Shown here: positions 27,931-36,866 of the stretch, piece by piece
Numbering within the stretch: position 1 is the first letter of the stretch
Layout: each line of letters begins with the position of its first letter
Assembly: GCF_017814915.1 (NCBI RefSeq)
Contig: NZ_JAGIPZ010000009.1
Coordinates: forward strand, 62,001 to 126,000
Source of the DNA: Herbaspirillum sp. LeCh32-8
GTDB lineage: Bacteria; Pseudomonadota; Gammaproteobacteria; Burkholderiales; Burkholderiaceae_D
Direction: 5' to 3'
Length of the DNA stretch: 64,000 nt
Made by a program: the position numbers and the translations under genes
Notes under the pieces: generated by a model
The model's database searches: none
What the model saw: the letters and a program-made list of their open reading frames with translations, nothing else
Told to the model about the DNA's origin: nothing

Positions 27931-27989
27931 GTTTCTACTCCTGCTTCAATACTGTGGTTGCTGTGGAATCGATCGGCGTCAAAGTCGCC

Positions 27990-28850
27990 TTACTTGCTCT
28001 TGGCCTGCTTCACGTGCTCTTCCAGCTCCATGAAGGTCGGGCGCTCGGTCGAGAACAGGACCTTACGGCCGAATTCGATCGACAGTGCCGGTGCATAACC
28101 ATTCAGGCTGGCCAGCAGCGTGACCTTGACGCATTGGAAGATCTTGGTCGATTCGTGCAACTTCTGCTCCAGCAGGCTCGACAGCGGGCCCACGAAACCG
28201 TAAGCCAGCAGAATACCGAGGAAGGTACCCACCAGCGCGTGCGCAATCAGCATGCCCAGCTCGGAAGGCGGAATACCCACCGACTCCATGGTGTGCACCA
28301 CGCCCATCACCGCAGCCACGATACCGAACGCCGGCAGGCCGTCACCCAGTTTGGCGATGCAATGCACCGGGATTTCGCCTTCGTGGTGGTGCGTCTCGAT
28401 TTCGTTGTCCATCAGGTTTTCGATCTGGAACGCATCCATGTTGCCCGACACCATCAGGCGCAGGTAATCGGTCATGAATTCGATCAGGTGATGGTCAGCC
28501 AGCACGCCGGGGTACTTGCTGAAGATCGGGCTGCTTTCCGGCTCCTCGATGTCGCCTTCGATGGACATCAAGCCTTCCTTGCGCGACTTGGTCAGGATCT
28601 CGAACAACAGCGCCATCAGCTCCATGTACAGAGCCTTGGTGTAGCGCGAGCCCTTGAACAGCGATGGCATGGCGCCCAGCGTAGCCTTGATGGCCTTGCC
28701 GTTGTTGCCGACCAGGAAGGCACCTGCCGCGGCGCCGCCGATCATGAGCAGTTCGAGCGGCTGAAACAGCGCCCCCAGATGGCCCCCAGCCATGGCAAAA
28801 CCGCCGAAAACGGAGGCGCAGACGATGACGTATCCAATAATGACTAACAA
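27990..28850 (-). CDS. motA: flagellar motor stator protein MotA
   Basis: 286 residues with four membrane segments: about 3-21, 33-48, 170-190 and 200-222. The cytoplasmic loop carries the charged torque region (LLFEILTKSRKEGLM) and the family signature AFGIVAAVMGVVHTM. The start codon is TTG at 28850, supported by a strong GGGAGTAGG site 5-7 bases upstream. It is the first gene after the FliA-type promoter at 28964-28990. Confidence 0.96.
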   Translation of the reverse strand: MLVIIGYVIVCASVFGGFAMAGGHLGALFQPLELLMIGGAAAGAFLVGNNGKAIKATLGAMPSLFKGSRYTKALYMELMALLFEILTKSRKEGLMSIEGDIEEPESSPIFSKYPGVLADHHLIEFMTDYLRLMVSGNMDAFQIENLMDNEIETHHHEGEIPVHCIAKLGDGLPAFGIVAAVMGVVHTMESVGIPPSELGMLIAHALVGTFLGILLAYGFVGPLSSLLEQKLHESTKIFQCVKVTLLASLNGYAPALSIEFGRKVLFSTERPTFMELEEHVKQAKSK

Positions 28851-28963
28851 GTACCTACTCCCGTCCAGGTGGCGTTGAGTGTATTTTCACGTTCGTCAGG
28901 TTACATGTATTCCAATCAAGCAAATGAGGGAATACATATCCGAAAAACGTCCTTCCTTTTCGA

Positions 28964-28990
28964 TTTACGGCTGAATTTGCGCAAACTTAA
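28964..28990 (-). promoter_or_regulatory. FliA (sigma-28) promoter of motA-motB-cheZ-like-cheY-cheA-cheW
   Basis: On the minus strand TTAAGTTT (28983-28990), 11 bases, then GCCGTAAA (28964-28971). The E. coli consensus is TAAAGTTT-N11-GCCGATAA, so 7 of 8 and 6 of 8 positions agree and the spacing is exact. Transcription would start near 28956, about 105 bases before motA. Confidence 0.8.
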
Positions 28991-29018
28991 GACGTTGCGT
29001 CTCGCCGCCCTCAATTCT

Positions 29019-29813
29019 CTACATGCGCCATCCATGCAGCACCGGTCCGCCCCCCTCCGGCTGGATCGCAACATCAGGCGGCGCGCCCGGAATATGGAAT
29101 TCGTAACTGAGCAACAGCGAACCGGGCCGCATTTCCGCACGCGCCTTCTGCCACAGCGCCACCATCGCGGCGGGCGACAGGTAAGCGAACACTACGTCGT
29201 AGTCGGCGAAATCCAGCAACAGGTAATCGCCCCGCACGAAGCGGCAGCGGTTGCCGGCCAGCGCCGCGCGCACGCGGCTGACCAGCCAGGGCAAGGGCGC
29301 GATCTCGATCCCGATGAATTCACTCTCGGGCCGCCGACGCGCCAGATTCAGTACGGCGCCGCCCAGGCCGCTGCCGATGTCCATGAAGCGCACCGGACGC
29401 CCCTCGGGCAGCAGACCGGCCACCGCATCCCAGGCCGGCTGACCGGACGGATAGAACGGCACCTGGCTGCGGAAAGTGGACCAGAACAGGAAGAGCATGA
29501 ACAGGAAGACGGCCAGAAACAGCCAGGAAGGGAGATGCAATCGCCCTACGCCGAGAGCGGCCGCGGGAAACACCAGCAGGATGAACCACCACCATGCCGC
29601 CATGCGACGCAGGCGCGCCAACAGCGCAGCGATCACGCCGTGCAGCAGTGAAGTCTGAAACGGGGAAAACGGCTCAAAACCGGCGCGCTGGGCGAGCACA
29701 TCCAGCACATTGGCGCCGATCAGGCCGATGAAGAAAAGGAACAGCGCCTGCACCGCCGGCGCCTGCAGCAAGGGCCTGCGGCGGGCGCCGGAATCATTCT
29801 CGTGTTCTGACAT
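29019..29813 (-). CDS. membrane-anchored class I SAM-dependent methyltransferase
   Basis: 264 residues. Two to four hydrophobic segments occupy the first half: about 20-38, 55-67, 72-88 and 96-111. The second half is a Rossmann methyltransferase with motif I FMDIGSGLGG (143-152), acidic FIGIEIAP (167-173) and GDYLLLDFADYDVVFAYL as motifs II-IV. The short C-terminal part after residue 235 lacks extra strands, so the substrate domain is minimal. It lies between flhC (64 bases upstream) and motA and probably shares the flhDC transcript. The substrate is unknown. Confidence 0.8.
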   Translation of the reverse strand: MSEHENDSGARRRPLLQAPAVQALFLFFIGLIGANVLDVLAQRAGFEPFSPFQTSLLHGVIAALLARLRRMAAWWWFILLVFPAAALGVGRLHLPSWLFLAVFLFMLFLFWSTFRSQVPFYPSGQPAWDAVAGLLPEGRPVRFMDIGSGLGGAVLNLARRRPESEFIGIEIAPLPWLVSRVRAALAGNRCRFVRGDYLLLDFADYDVVFAYLSPAAMVALWQKARAEMRPGSLLLSYEFHIPGAPPDVAIQPEGGGPVLHGWRM

Positions 29814-29877
29814 CTATGCAACCGGCCCTCATGCTGTTGAATGCTTGCGCCCGCTGCAGGAAGGTACGCGCCAAACC

Positions 29878-30480
29878 TCAGGCCACGGCAACCAGCGGCG
29901 CCGAAGCGGCCACAGGCATCATCGCCGATTGCTCAGTCATGGCGACCACCACGGCATCCTTGGCCTTCTTGGTCTTGCCGGCGCGCGATGGCATGTGGCA
30001 CAGGCCGCAAAGATAATCCTGATGCAGGTCCAGGCGATGCACGACGAAATGACCGCTGCACTTGCAGCATGGCGTGGTCATCAGCATCTTGCTTTCGAAG
30101 AAGCGCACCAGCGTCCAGGCGCGGGTCAACGACAACACCGGCTCGCCCGAGTCGGTCTGGCCGACCTGCTCCAGATAAAGCTTGTAGGCCTTCATCACGG
30201 CTTCGATTCCGGAGATGCGGGCATACTCGACCAGGTACTTGTGGATGTTGATGAACAGCGAAGAATGGATGTTGGGCTGCCAGGTGATGAACCAGTCCGT
30301 CGAGAAAGGCAGCATTCCCTTCGGCGGCGAAACGCCCTTCAACTCCTTGTAGAGCTTCAGCAGGCGCTCACGCGACAGCGAAGTCTCCGATTCCAGCAAC
30401 TGGAGGCGTGCCCCCAGATTGATCAGCTCTATGGCCAACTGAATTTCCTGCGCCTCTGTGACAACGCTTTTCTTAGCCAT
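29878..30480 (-). CDS. flhC: flagellar master regulator subunit FlhC
   Basis: 200 residues. The zinc site is Cys138, Cys141, Cys158 and Cys161 (PCCKCSGHFVVH, YLCGLCHMP), matching the E. coli pattern one residue on. The N-terminal helix region carries LINLGARLQLLESETSLSRERLLKLYKE. FlhC binds DNA with FlhD to switch on class 2 flagellar genes. The start MAKKSVVTEA at 30480 follows a GGGGG site. Confidence 0.96.
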   Translation of the reverse strand: MAKKSVVTEAQEIQLAIELINLGARLQLLESETSLSRERLLKLYKELKGVSPPKGMLPFSTDWFITWQPNIHSSLFINIHKYLVEYARISGIEAVMKAYKLYLEQVGQTDSGEPVLSLTRAWTLVRFFESKMLMTTPCCKCSGHFVVHRLDLHQDYLCGLCHMPSRAGKTKKAKDAVVVAMTEQSAMMPVAASAPLVAVA

Positions 30481-30653
30481 GTTACTACCCCCGATGATTT
30501 CGTAACGATTCTGCCTGACCCCATCTCCGCCACCCGTTTTCCGGCGAAGCATCAGGCTTCAACTTCCAAGACCAACTTATATGCTGCTAACGTCTTCCCC
30601 ACCGGCGCGTTGACTGCGTGACGCTCAACGCCGGTCCTGCTCGTCTTGTTGTT

Positions 30654-30971
30654 TTACGAAATTTGTTCGCTGGGCTGACAAGCCATCAGAATGGCCGCAT
30701 GCGACTGCGCCAGACTTTTGTCTTTGTTGTAGTTGGTCAGCATGCCGAGGATCGCGCCATCGTCGAAGCGAAAACGCGTCAGCATCATGTTCGTGGCGGC
30801 CAATTTCATGATCTGCGCATTGGAGAGACCTTCGATCAGATCTGCGATTTCTGCACTGATGCCCAGTCGGAAAATCGCCGTCGGCTTATCAGAACGAATC
30901 ATCTGCTGCGCCAGCATCAGATAGCTCAGATTGGCGTCGCGAATCTCCGCCATCATGTCGTTGGTATTCAT
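30654..30971 (-). CDS. flhD: flagellar master regulator subunit FlhD
   Basis: 105 residues from MNTNDMMAEIRD; an upstream GTG at 30977 would add two. It carries the FlhD helix LSYLMLAQQMIRSDKPTAIF and RLGISAEIADLIEGLSNAQI. It forms the FlhD4C2 activator. FlhC starts 173 bases downstream of its stop. The long AT-rich region upstream holds the control sites. Confidence 0.96.
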   Translation of the reverse strand: MNTNDMMAEIRDANLSYLMLAQQMIRSDKPTAIFRLGISAEIADLIEGLSNAQIMKLAATNMMLTRFRFDDGAILGMLTNYNKDKSLAQSHAAILMACQPSEQIS

Positions 30972-31251
30972 TTGCACCCCGCCTCGAAAGAAAACTACTT
31001 ACAGTCAGTTACATTTACTTGACTGCAAGCCAATTCTGAGGGGGGGCCGAAAGGCGGGAAATTAGACTTGGTCGGTATTTTTCGTCTCTGGGGACACCGA
31101 CATTCTTGTAGGATTTTGTCTTACAAAAAACAGAATTTGTTTTCAATTCGACAAATGTATCGAATGAGAAGGCAGGCCCCAGAAGACTTTCGAGCGGATA
31201 ATCAAACTTCTAACTAAAAAAATTTCCGCAGTGAAATCATGCTGAGAAGTT

Positions 31252-31280
31252 ATTAAATCGCCAATAAAAGCATATGTAAA
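31252..31280 (-). promoter_or_regulatory. candidate sigma-70 promoter of flhDC
   Basis: On the minus strand TTTACA (31275-31280), 17-bp spacer, TTTAAT (31252-31257); each hexamer matches consensus at 5 of 6. The start would be near 31245, giving a leader of about 275 bases before flhD. Confidence 0.5.
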
Positions 31281-31294
31281 TTATTTGCATATGC
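31270..31294. promoter_or_regulatory. dyad over the flhDC -35 element
   Basis: Perfect arms GCATATG (31270-31276) and CATATGC (31288-31294) separated by 11 AT-rich bases, overlapping the -35 of the candidate promoter. The 18-bp centre spacing, about two helical turns, fits a dimeric regulator. Confidence 0.45.
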
Positions 31295-31569
31295 CCCTCT
31301 TATGTTGCTTGGCAACGACTAGCTCATCAGCAAAGCGCACAAGGCCTTGATGCCCGACTTTAGTTTGCCCGGGCGTGCAAACGGTCATAACTTGCATCTT
31401 TTTACAAATGCTTACACCGTTTGCGCAACAGGATGATGACAAGCTTATTTTAGAACGACTGTGCTGCCGCCAAAACGACAAAGAAGGGGCAACATTTCCC
31501 TCAATTCAATTGTCGGCAAGTAAATTGTCTACCCGCCGCCTCGCGCACCAGACCTCTCCTGCGAGAAGA

Positions 31570-32739
31570 CTACATCCGCCCCAGCGCCTGTTCGATATCG
31601 CGGATCAGATCCTCCGGCGACTCCAGCCCGATGTTAAAGCGCACCAGTTGCCCTTCCCGCATCCACTCGCGCCGCATGCCGCGCATCCGGTAAGGCACGC
31701 ACAGGCTGTGTGCGCCGCCCCAGCTATAGCCGATCTTGAACAGACTCAGGCCATCGACGAAGCGATCGGTCTGTTCTTCCCTGAAACGCGGATCAAAGAT
31801 CACCGAGAACAAACCACCGGCGCCGGTGAAATCGCGCTTCCAGAAGGCGTGGCCGGGGCAATCTTCAAAGGCCGGATGCAGCACCGCCACGATCTCCGGC
31901 CGCTGCTTGAGCCAGGCGGCGACCTGGCGCGCAGCGGCGTCGTGCGCCTCGAATCGCAACTTCATCGACGACAGGCTGCGCAGCACCAGATAGACGTCGT
32001 CCATGCCCACACCGAAACCCAGACGCATATGCGCCAGCTCCAGTTTTTCATTGAGCGCCTGGTCACGCACGATCACCGCCCCCATCAGCACGTCTGAACC
32101 GCCCGACTGATACTTGGTCACCGCCTGCATGACAATGTCCACGCCGTGCTCGAAGGCCTTGAACGCCAGGCCCGCCGCCCAGGTATTGTCGATCGCCACC
32201 AGCACGCCCTTTTCATGCGCCGCGCGGCAGATGGCAGGAATATCCGGCACCTCCATGGACACCGAGCCTGGCGCTTCGGTCCACACCAGGCGCGTGTTCG
32301 GCTGGATCAGATCGGCGATGTCGGCGCCGATCATGGGATCGTAGAAGCGCGCGGCGATCTTGAAATCGCGCTCCAGCCACAGCCCCAGATCCTTGCTCGG
32401 ACCATAGACATTATCGGGAAGCAGCACATCGTCACCGGTCTTGAGGAAGGCGAAGTTGACCATCGCAATCGCCGCCAGTCCGCTGGGAGTCACACGGCAG
32501 TAATTCCCGCCCTCAATCTCGGCCAGGCGTGCCTCCAGCACAAAGCTGGTCGGCGTACCGTGCAGGCCGTAGGTGTATCCCAGCTTTTCACGCCAGTCGC
32601 GCGAACGCATCGCCTCGACATTGGGGAACAGCACGGTGGATGCATGGTGGATGCCGACCGGGAAGGCCTCGAAGCCATCCGGGGCACGGTACTCGCTATG
32701 GATAAGGGAAGTCTGCGGGGTATTTTTTTGCTCTGACAC
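31570..32739 (-). CDS. metC: cystathionine beta-lyase (MetC-type PLP enzyme)
   Basis: 389 residues of the Cys/Met metabolism PLP family. The PLP lysine is Lys209 in MQAVTKYQSGGSDVLMG. Also seen are YTYGLHGTPTSFVLEARLAEIEG, TPSGLAAIAMV (phosphate loop region), VAIDNTWAAG and IGYSWGGAHSL, the last typical of MetC rather than MetB. It cleaves cystathionine to homocysteine, pyruvate and ammonia. The start is GTG 32739, supported by GAGG 7-8 bases upstream. It is a stand-alone gene. Confidence 0.9.
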   Translation of the reverse strand: MSEQKNTPQTSLIHSEYRAPDGFEAFPVGIHHASTVLFPNVEAMRSRDWREKLGYTYGLHGTPTSFVLEARLAEIEGGNYCRVTPSGLAAIAMVNFAFLKTGDDVLLPDNVYGPSKDLGLWLERDFKIAARFYDPMIGADIADLIQPNTRLVWTEAPGSVSMEVPDIPAICRAAHEKGVLVAIDNTWAAGLAFKAFEHGVDIVMQAVTKYQSGGSDVLMGAVIVRDQALNEKLELAHMRLGFGVGMDDVYLVLRSLSSMKLRFEAHDAAARQVAAWLKQRPEIVAVLHPAFEDCPGHAFWKRDFTGAGGLFSVIFDPRFREEQTDRFVDGLSLFKIGYSWGGAHSLCVPYRMRGMRREWMREGQLVRFNIGLESPEDLIRDIEQALGRM

Positions 32740-32855
32740 GTATCGACCTCTGGAAACAATGACGCGCGGTTGGCGCTACTTGCCGCGGAAAAACCTCACT
32801 ATACGCGGACAGCAAGCGATGCGCTGCGTTCAGTGAGCGGGGAAATAAGCGGAAG

Positions 32856-32888
32856 AAAAATGCAAAACGGCAGCCGCTTGGCTGCCGT
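32856..32888 (-). terminator. weak terminator of the exported protein gene at 32936
   Basis: ACGGCAGCC (32867-32875) and GGCTGCCGT (32880-32888) form a 9-bp stem with a 4-nt loop; on the minus strand TTTGCATTTTTC follows. A second hairpin GGCGGGA / TCCCGCC (32898-32914) precedes it. Confidence 0.6.
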
Positions 32889-32935
32889 CAACAACATGGC
32901 GGGACAATCCCGCCGATGAACGCCGTGAGTTCAGC

Positions 32936-33316
32936 TCAAGGCATCTGCAACGAAAACGGCTTGGTCACCGAGCCGTCCGCATTGGACCAGGTGCCGATGA
33001 TGGCATTGCCCTGGCGATGACCTTCCCACTGGCCCGACACATCCTTGCCGTTGACTGACTCCTCCATCACCAGATCATCCCCCTCGACCTCGCCGGCCAC
33101 CAGAATCTCGGGCGAACCGCCGAAGAAGAAGTAACGCCCTTCCAGGCCATCCTCATTCCTCTTGGGCTGCAGCGACAATTGAATGGTGCGGCCATCGATA
33201 TCACCACGCAGCACCACGGCGCGGGTCATCAGATCCTGCTGCAAGGTGGCTGCCGATGCAGCATCCAGAAACGCCAGCGAGGCCAGCAGCGGCAAGGCGC
33301 GCAGGCCACGCCGCAT
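32936..33316 (-). CDS. small exported protein of unknown function
   Basis: 126 residues. A signal peptide covers about 1-23 (MRRGLRALPLLASLAFL, cut near SAA). The mature part is beta-rich with alternating short strands: DGRTIQLSLQPK, LEGRYFFFGG, ILVAGEVEGDDLVMEE and GQWEGHRQGNAIIGTWS. That pattern suggests a small beta-barrel or lipocalin-like fold. The start at 33316 has GGATC upstream and lies 14 bases past the rimO stop, so it is likely co-transcribed with rimO. I do not recognise the family. Confidence 0.75.
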   Translation of the reverse strand: MRRGLRALPLLASLAFLDAASAATLQQDLMTRAVVLRGDIDGRTIQLSLQPKRNEDGLEGRYFFFGGSPEILVAGEVEGDDLVMEESVNGKDVSGQWEGHRQGNAIIGTWSNADGSVTKPFSLQMP

Positions 33317-33330
33317 CAACGGGGATCCAA

Positions 33331-34707
33331 TCACTCGGCCGCGCCCCACAGGTCGTGCGCGTCGGCGGCGGTGATGCGCACATCGACGAACTGGCCAACG
33401 GCCAGCTTGCGGTGCGGTTCGAACGGCGGCTTGACGTAGACCACGCCGTCGATCTCGGGCGCATCCGAATAGGTACGACCGACGCCGCCATTGCGATCGA
33501 CTTCGTCGATCAGCACGCGCAAGGTCTTGCCGACCTTGGCCTGCAGGCGCTTCTTGGAAATCTCTTCCTGCAGCTGCATTACGCGCGCGCGACGTTCTTC
33601 GCGCACTTCTTCCGGCACTGGATTGGCGATCTGGTTGGCGGTCGCGCCTTCCACCGGCGAATAGGCGAAGCAGCCCAGGCGGTCGATCTCGGCTTCCTTG
33701 AGGAAGTCCAGCAGGTATTCGAATTCCGCTTCGGTCTCGCCGGGGAAGCCGGCGATGAAGGTGGAGCGGATGGTCAGGTCCGGGCACATGGCGCGCCAAG
33801 CCTGGATGCGCTCGATGTTCTTCTCGCCGCTGGCGGGACGCTTCATGCGTTTCAACACGTCCGGGTGGGCGTGCTGCAACGGCACGTCCAGGTACGGCAG
33901 CACCAGGCCCTCGGCCATCATCGGGATGATCTGGTCCACGTGCGGATAGGGGTAGACATAGTGCAGGCGCACCCAGGCGCCGTACTGCTTAGCCAGCTCG
34001 CCCAGCGCGCCCACCAGCTGGGTCATGTGGGTCTTGATCGGCTTGCCGTTCCAGAAGCCGGTGCGGAACTTCACGTCCACGCCGTAGGCGCTGGTGTCCT
34101 GCGAGATCACCAGCAGCTCCTTGACGCCGGCCTTGAACAGGTTCTCGGCTTCCAGCATGACGTCGGCGATTGGGCGCGACACCAGGTCGCCGCGCATGGA
34201 CGGGATGATGCAGAAGCTGCAGCGATGGTTGCAGCCCTCGGAAATCTTCAGGTAGGCGAAATGCTTGGGCGTGAGCTTCACGCCCTGCGGCGGCACCAGG
34301 TCGATGAAGGGCTCGTGCGGCTTGGGCAGGTGCTTGTGCACCGCCTGCATCACCTCACCCACCGCATGCGGGCCGGTCACCTCCAGCACTTTGGGATGGA
34401 TTTTCTGAATGATGTCGTCACCGTCGGCGTCCTTCTTGGCGCCCAGGCAGCCGGTCACGATCACTTTGCCGTTTTCGTTCAGCGCTTCGCCGATGGCGTC
34501 CAGCGACTCCTGCACCGCGGCATCGATGAAGCCGCAGGTGTTCACGATCACCAGGTCGGCGCCGTCATAGGACTTGGCGGTGTCATAGCCTTCGGCGCGC
34601 AACTGGGTCAGGATCTGCTCGGAATCGACCAGCGCCTTGGGGCAGCCGAGGGAGACAAAACCGACCTTGGGCAGGACCGGGGCGTTGGAAGAGGATGAAT
34701 TGGACAT
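33331..34707 (-). CDS. rimO: ribosomal protein S12 methylthiotransferase RimO
   Basis: 458 residues. The UPF0004 domain has auxiliary cluster cysteines Cys22, Cys58 and Cys87 ([22 protein letters not shown]). The radical SAM cluster is CNHRCSFC (Cys159, Cys163, Cys166). A TRAM domain closes it (about 385-450). RimO adds a methylthio group to an aspartate of S12. [12 protein letters not shown] separates it from the tRNA enzyme MiaB. Confidence 0.96.
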   Translation of the reverse strand: MSNSSSSNAPVLPKVGFVSLGCPKALVDSEQILTQLRAEGYDTAKSYDGADLVIVNTCGFIDAAVQESLDAIGEALNENGKVIVTGCLGAKKDADGDDIIQKIHPKVLEVTGPHAVGEVMQAVHKHLPKPHEPFIDLVPPQGVKLTPKHFAYLKISEGCNHRCSFCIIPSMRGDLVSRPIADVMLEAENLFKAGVKELLVISQDTSAYGVDVKFRTGFWNGKPIKTHMTQLVGALGELAKQYGAWVRLHYVYPYPHVDQIIPMMAEGLVLPYLDVPLQHAHPDVLKRMKRPASGEKNIERIQAWRAMCPDLTIRSTFIAGFPGETEAEFEYLLDFLKEAEIDRLGCFAYSPVEGATANQIANPVPEEVREERRARVMQLQEEISKKRLQAKVGKTLRVLIDEVDRNGGVGRTYSDAPEIDGVVYVKPPFEPHRKLAVGQFVDVRITAADAHDLWGAAE

Positions 34708-34835
34708 GGCAGGCTGGCAGGAAACTGGCGAAAACGGAAAAATGCTTTAAAAATCAGGGCGATATTGTACCTCGTCCGCCCATCCCCGCCCCGCTTTGCC
34801 CGCAAATCAGGGCATGGAGATGTGCATTTGTTGCC

Positions 34836-34866
34836 AAAAAAGCAAACGGCCCATACGGGCCGTTGC
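34836..34866 (-). terminator. terminator of phaR
   Basis: Stem CAACGGCCC / GGGCCGTTTG around ATAC on the minus strand (34842-34866), then TTTTTT (34836-34841). It lies about 60 bases past the phaR stop. Confidence 0.85.
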
Positions 34867-34928
34867 GGATGAAGCCGGTTTGGCGCCTGCCGAATCTCCC
34901 GATCGGATCAGCAAGGCGGCGCGCCGGA

Positions 34929-35486
34929 TCACTTTTTCTGGTCTGGCGGATTGCCGAAGGGGAAGGTGCCGAACATGTTCTTGGTCTGGCTTTGCATCTG
35001 CTCCTGCATCTGGATGAACAGGTTCTTGCTCTGCTCGATGTAGTTGCTCATCATGCCCTGCATCATCGGCCCCTGGACGTTCATGAACTGGGTCCACATC
35101 TCTGGGCTGAAGGGCTTGCCCTCGTAGAAGCCCTTGGAATTCTCGGCCAGCTTGTTCTGGATGTCGATGAAGGTCTGGATGTTCTTTTCCAGATAGTTGC
35201 CCATCATCCCCTGCATCGCGTGACCGTAGTAACGGATGATCTGCGACAGCGCCGCGCTGGAGAACATCGGCACGCCGTGCGACTCTTCTTCCAGGATGAT
35301 CTGCAGCAGGATACTGCGGGTCAGGTCGTCGCCGTTCTTGGCATCGACCACAGTGAACTCTTCGTTGTCCAGCACCAGCTGCTTGACGTCGGTCAAGGTG
35401 ATGTAGGAACTGGTCTGGGTATCGTAAAGACGGCGATTGGGATATTTCTTGATCAGGCGATCTGCCGAATTTTTTGCATTAGTCAT
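34929..35486 (-). CDS. phaR: polyhydroxyalkanoate synthesis repressor PhaR
   Basis: 185 residues. The N-terminal DNA-binding domain has LIKKYPNRRLYDTQTSSYITL and two PHB-accumulation regulatory repeats. The helical C-terminal part is rich in Met and Gln (MQGMMGNYLEKN, MQEQMQSQT). PhaR represses phasin and its own gene and is released by binding PHA granules. The start MTNAKNSADR at 35486. It lies downstream of phaB, separated by a terminator, so it has its own promoter. Confidence 0.95.
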   Translation of the reverse strand: MTNAKNSADRLIKKYPNRRLYDTQTSSYITLTDVKQLVLDNEEFTVVDAKNGDDLTRSILLQIILEEESHGVPMFSSAALSQIIRYYGHAMQGMMGNYLEKNIQTFIDIQNKLAENSKGFYEGKPFSPEMWTQFMNVQGPMMQGMMSNYIEQSKNLFIQMQEQMQSQTKNMFGTFPFGNPPDQKK

Positions 35487-35854
35487 CTGAAGTCCAGTCT
35501 CTCTTTTCAAGCCGCTGTCATTGGTGCGGCTATTGTTTGCAGCGATTGCGGGCCGCTTCAGTTACCACTCCCAGCCCGCAGACGTCCGGGACATTTACCT
35601 GTCCTCTCTCTTACCTCACTTGATTTTTGCTTTTTTTGATCCGGCCCGCGCTCGTCGCTCAGGCCTGATGCCGCGCCCGATCTTGCAGGGCAGCACGCCG
35701 AACATTATAGGGGGGAAAGAGTGGTAACGGGCAAAGCAATATTGCAATGCGAAGAACAAAGCTTCGCAAAAAATGCTGCAGTCGGAGCCAGGCGCCGGCA
35801 CTGCAGCATTTTTTGCTGCGGGCAGACCTCCCGGTCCGCCTGCAGCCATACCGA
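35487..35854. other. 368-bp region between phaB and phaR
   Basis: It contains the phaB terminator (35768-35814), a palindrome GCAATATTGC at 35736-35745 inside GC/TTGC-rich surroundings, and the presumed phaR promoter. No gene is supported. Confidence 0.5.
35768..35814 (-). terminator. bidirectional-looking terminator of phaB
   Basis: TGCTGCAGT (35774-35782) and ACTGCAGCA (35800-35808), with A6 on the left and T6 on the right that extend the pairing. The 17-nt loop holds a GGCGCC palindrome. Confidence 0.8.
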
Positions 35855-36595
35855 TCAACCCATGTACAGGCCGCCGTTCAGCGAGAAGTCCGAACCGGTA
35901 GCGTAGCCGCCCTCGTCCGACGCGATCCAGGCGACGATGGAAGCGATTTCTTCCGGCTCGCCCAGGCGTTTGACCGGGATGCCCGAGACGATCTTCTCCA
36001 GCACTTCCGGACGAATCGCACGCACCATGTCGGTACCGATGTAGCCGGGCGACACGGTGTTCACGGTCACGCCCTTGGTCGCCACTTCCTGCGCCAGCGC
36101 CATGGTGAAGCCGTGGATGCCGGCCTTGGCGGTGGAGTAGTTGGTCTGGCCGAACTGGCCCTTCTGGCCGTTCACCGAGGAGATGTTGATGATGCGGCCA
36201 AAACCGCGCTCGACCATGCCGTCGATGACCTGCTTGGTGACGTTGAACAGCGAGTTCAGGTTGGTGTCGATGACGGCGTCCCAGTCGGCCTTGCTCATCT
36301 TGCGGAACTGGCCGTCGCGGGTGATGCCGGCGTTGTTGACCAGCACGTCGACTTCGCCGATCTCGGCGCGCACTTTCTCGAACGCGGCCTTGGTGGACTC
36401 CCAGTCGGACACGTTGCCTTCCGACGCATGGATGTCGAAGCCCTGCTCGCGCATGGTCGCCAGCCATTTATCCTTGCGCGCGGAATTCGGGCCGCAGCCT
36501 GCCACGACGGTATACCCGTCCTTGCACAGACGCGTGCAGATGCTGGTTCCGATGCCGCCCATGCCGCCGGTCACATATGCGATACGCTTGCTCAT
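35855..36595 (-). CDS. phaB: acetoacetyl-CoA reductase
   Basis: 246 residues, short-chain dehydrogenase. Cofactor glycines lie in VTGGMGGIGTSI (8-19), and NNAG, Ser (ISSVNG), YSTAK (Tyr-x3-Lys) form the catalytic set. The PhaB-type GPNSARKDKWL after the first strand favours NADPH. It reduces acetoacetyl-CoA to (R)-3-hydroxybutyryl-CoA for PhaC. phaB follows phaC by 271 bases; the thiolase phaA is not in the window. Confidence 0.96.
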   Translation of the reverse strand: MSKRIAYVTGGMGGIGTSICTRLCKDGYTVVAGCGPNSARKDKWLATMREQGFDIHASEGNVSDWESTKAAFEKVRAEIGEVDVLVNNAGITRDGQFRKMSKADWDAVIDTNLNSLFNVTKQVIDGMVERGFGRIINISSVNGQKGQFGQTNYSTAKAGIHGFTMALAQEVATKGVTVNTVSPGYIGTDMVRAIRPEVLEKIVSGIPVKRLGEPEEIASIVAWIASDEGGYATGSDFSLNGGLYMG

Positions 36596-36866
36596 TGTGC
36601 TGCCTCCTAGTGTGGATGGTTATTGGGGTACTGCATGTCTCCCCTCTCTCGCGTTTGCTCTGCGTCCGCATTTGCCGGGCCGCCCGCGTTACCGCCGACG
36701 GCCACGAATCTGCATGATCCAACCGTTCGCTGCGGATGCGAACAGCCGTGTCATTACGCATGCGCCGTCTGCCTGCCAGCCGGCCGCATACCCTCTTTGT
36801 TGTCGCCGCCGGATCTGCGTCCGGCTCCGTTGATTGCCGGGTCGCGCTTGTCGCGACGCGGATAAC
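36596..36866. other. 271-bp region between phaC and phaB
   Basis: No gene supported. It has one hairpin GTTCGC / GCGAAC (36725-36743) without a T-run, so transcription can pass from phaC to phaB. The phaB ribosome site is AGGAGG-like near 36604. Confidence 0.45.

Larger units (their letters stand above)
30972..31569. other. 598-bp AT-rich region upstream of flhDC
   Basis: Much lower in GC than its surroundings. It contains a G7 run at 31040-31046, a candidate promoter (31252-31280), and a dyad GCATATG-N11-CATATGC (31270-31294). A 66-residue minus-strand frame at 31281-31481 has no ribosome site or recognisable family and is not called. The right half abuts the 3' end of the MetC-like gene, for which no terminator is seen. 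Confidence 0.55.

Noticed and set aside
31281-31481. A 66-residue minus-strand frame upstream of flhD
   Set aside because: It overlaps the candidate control region, lacks a ribosome site and shows no recognisable pattern.
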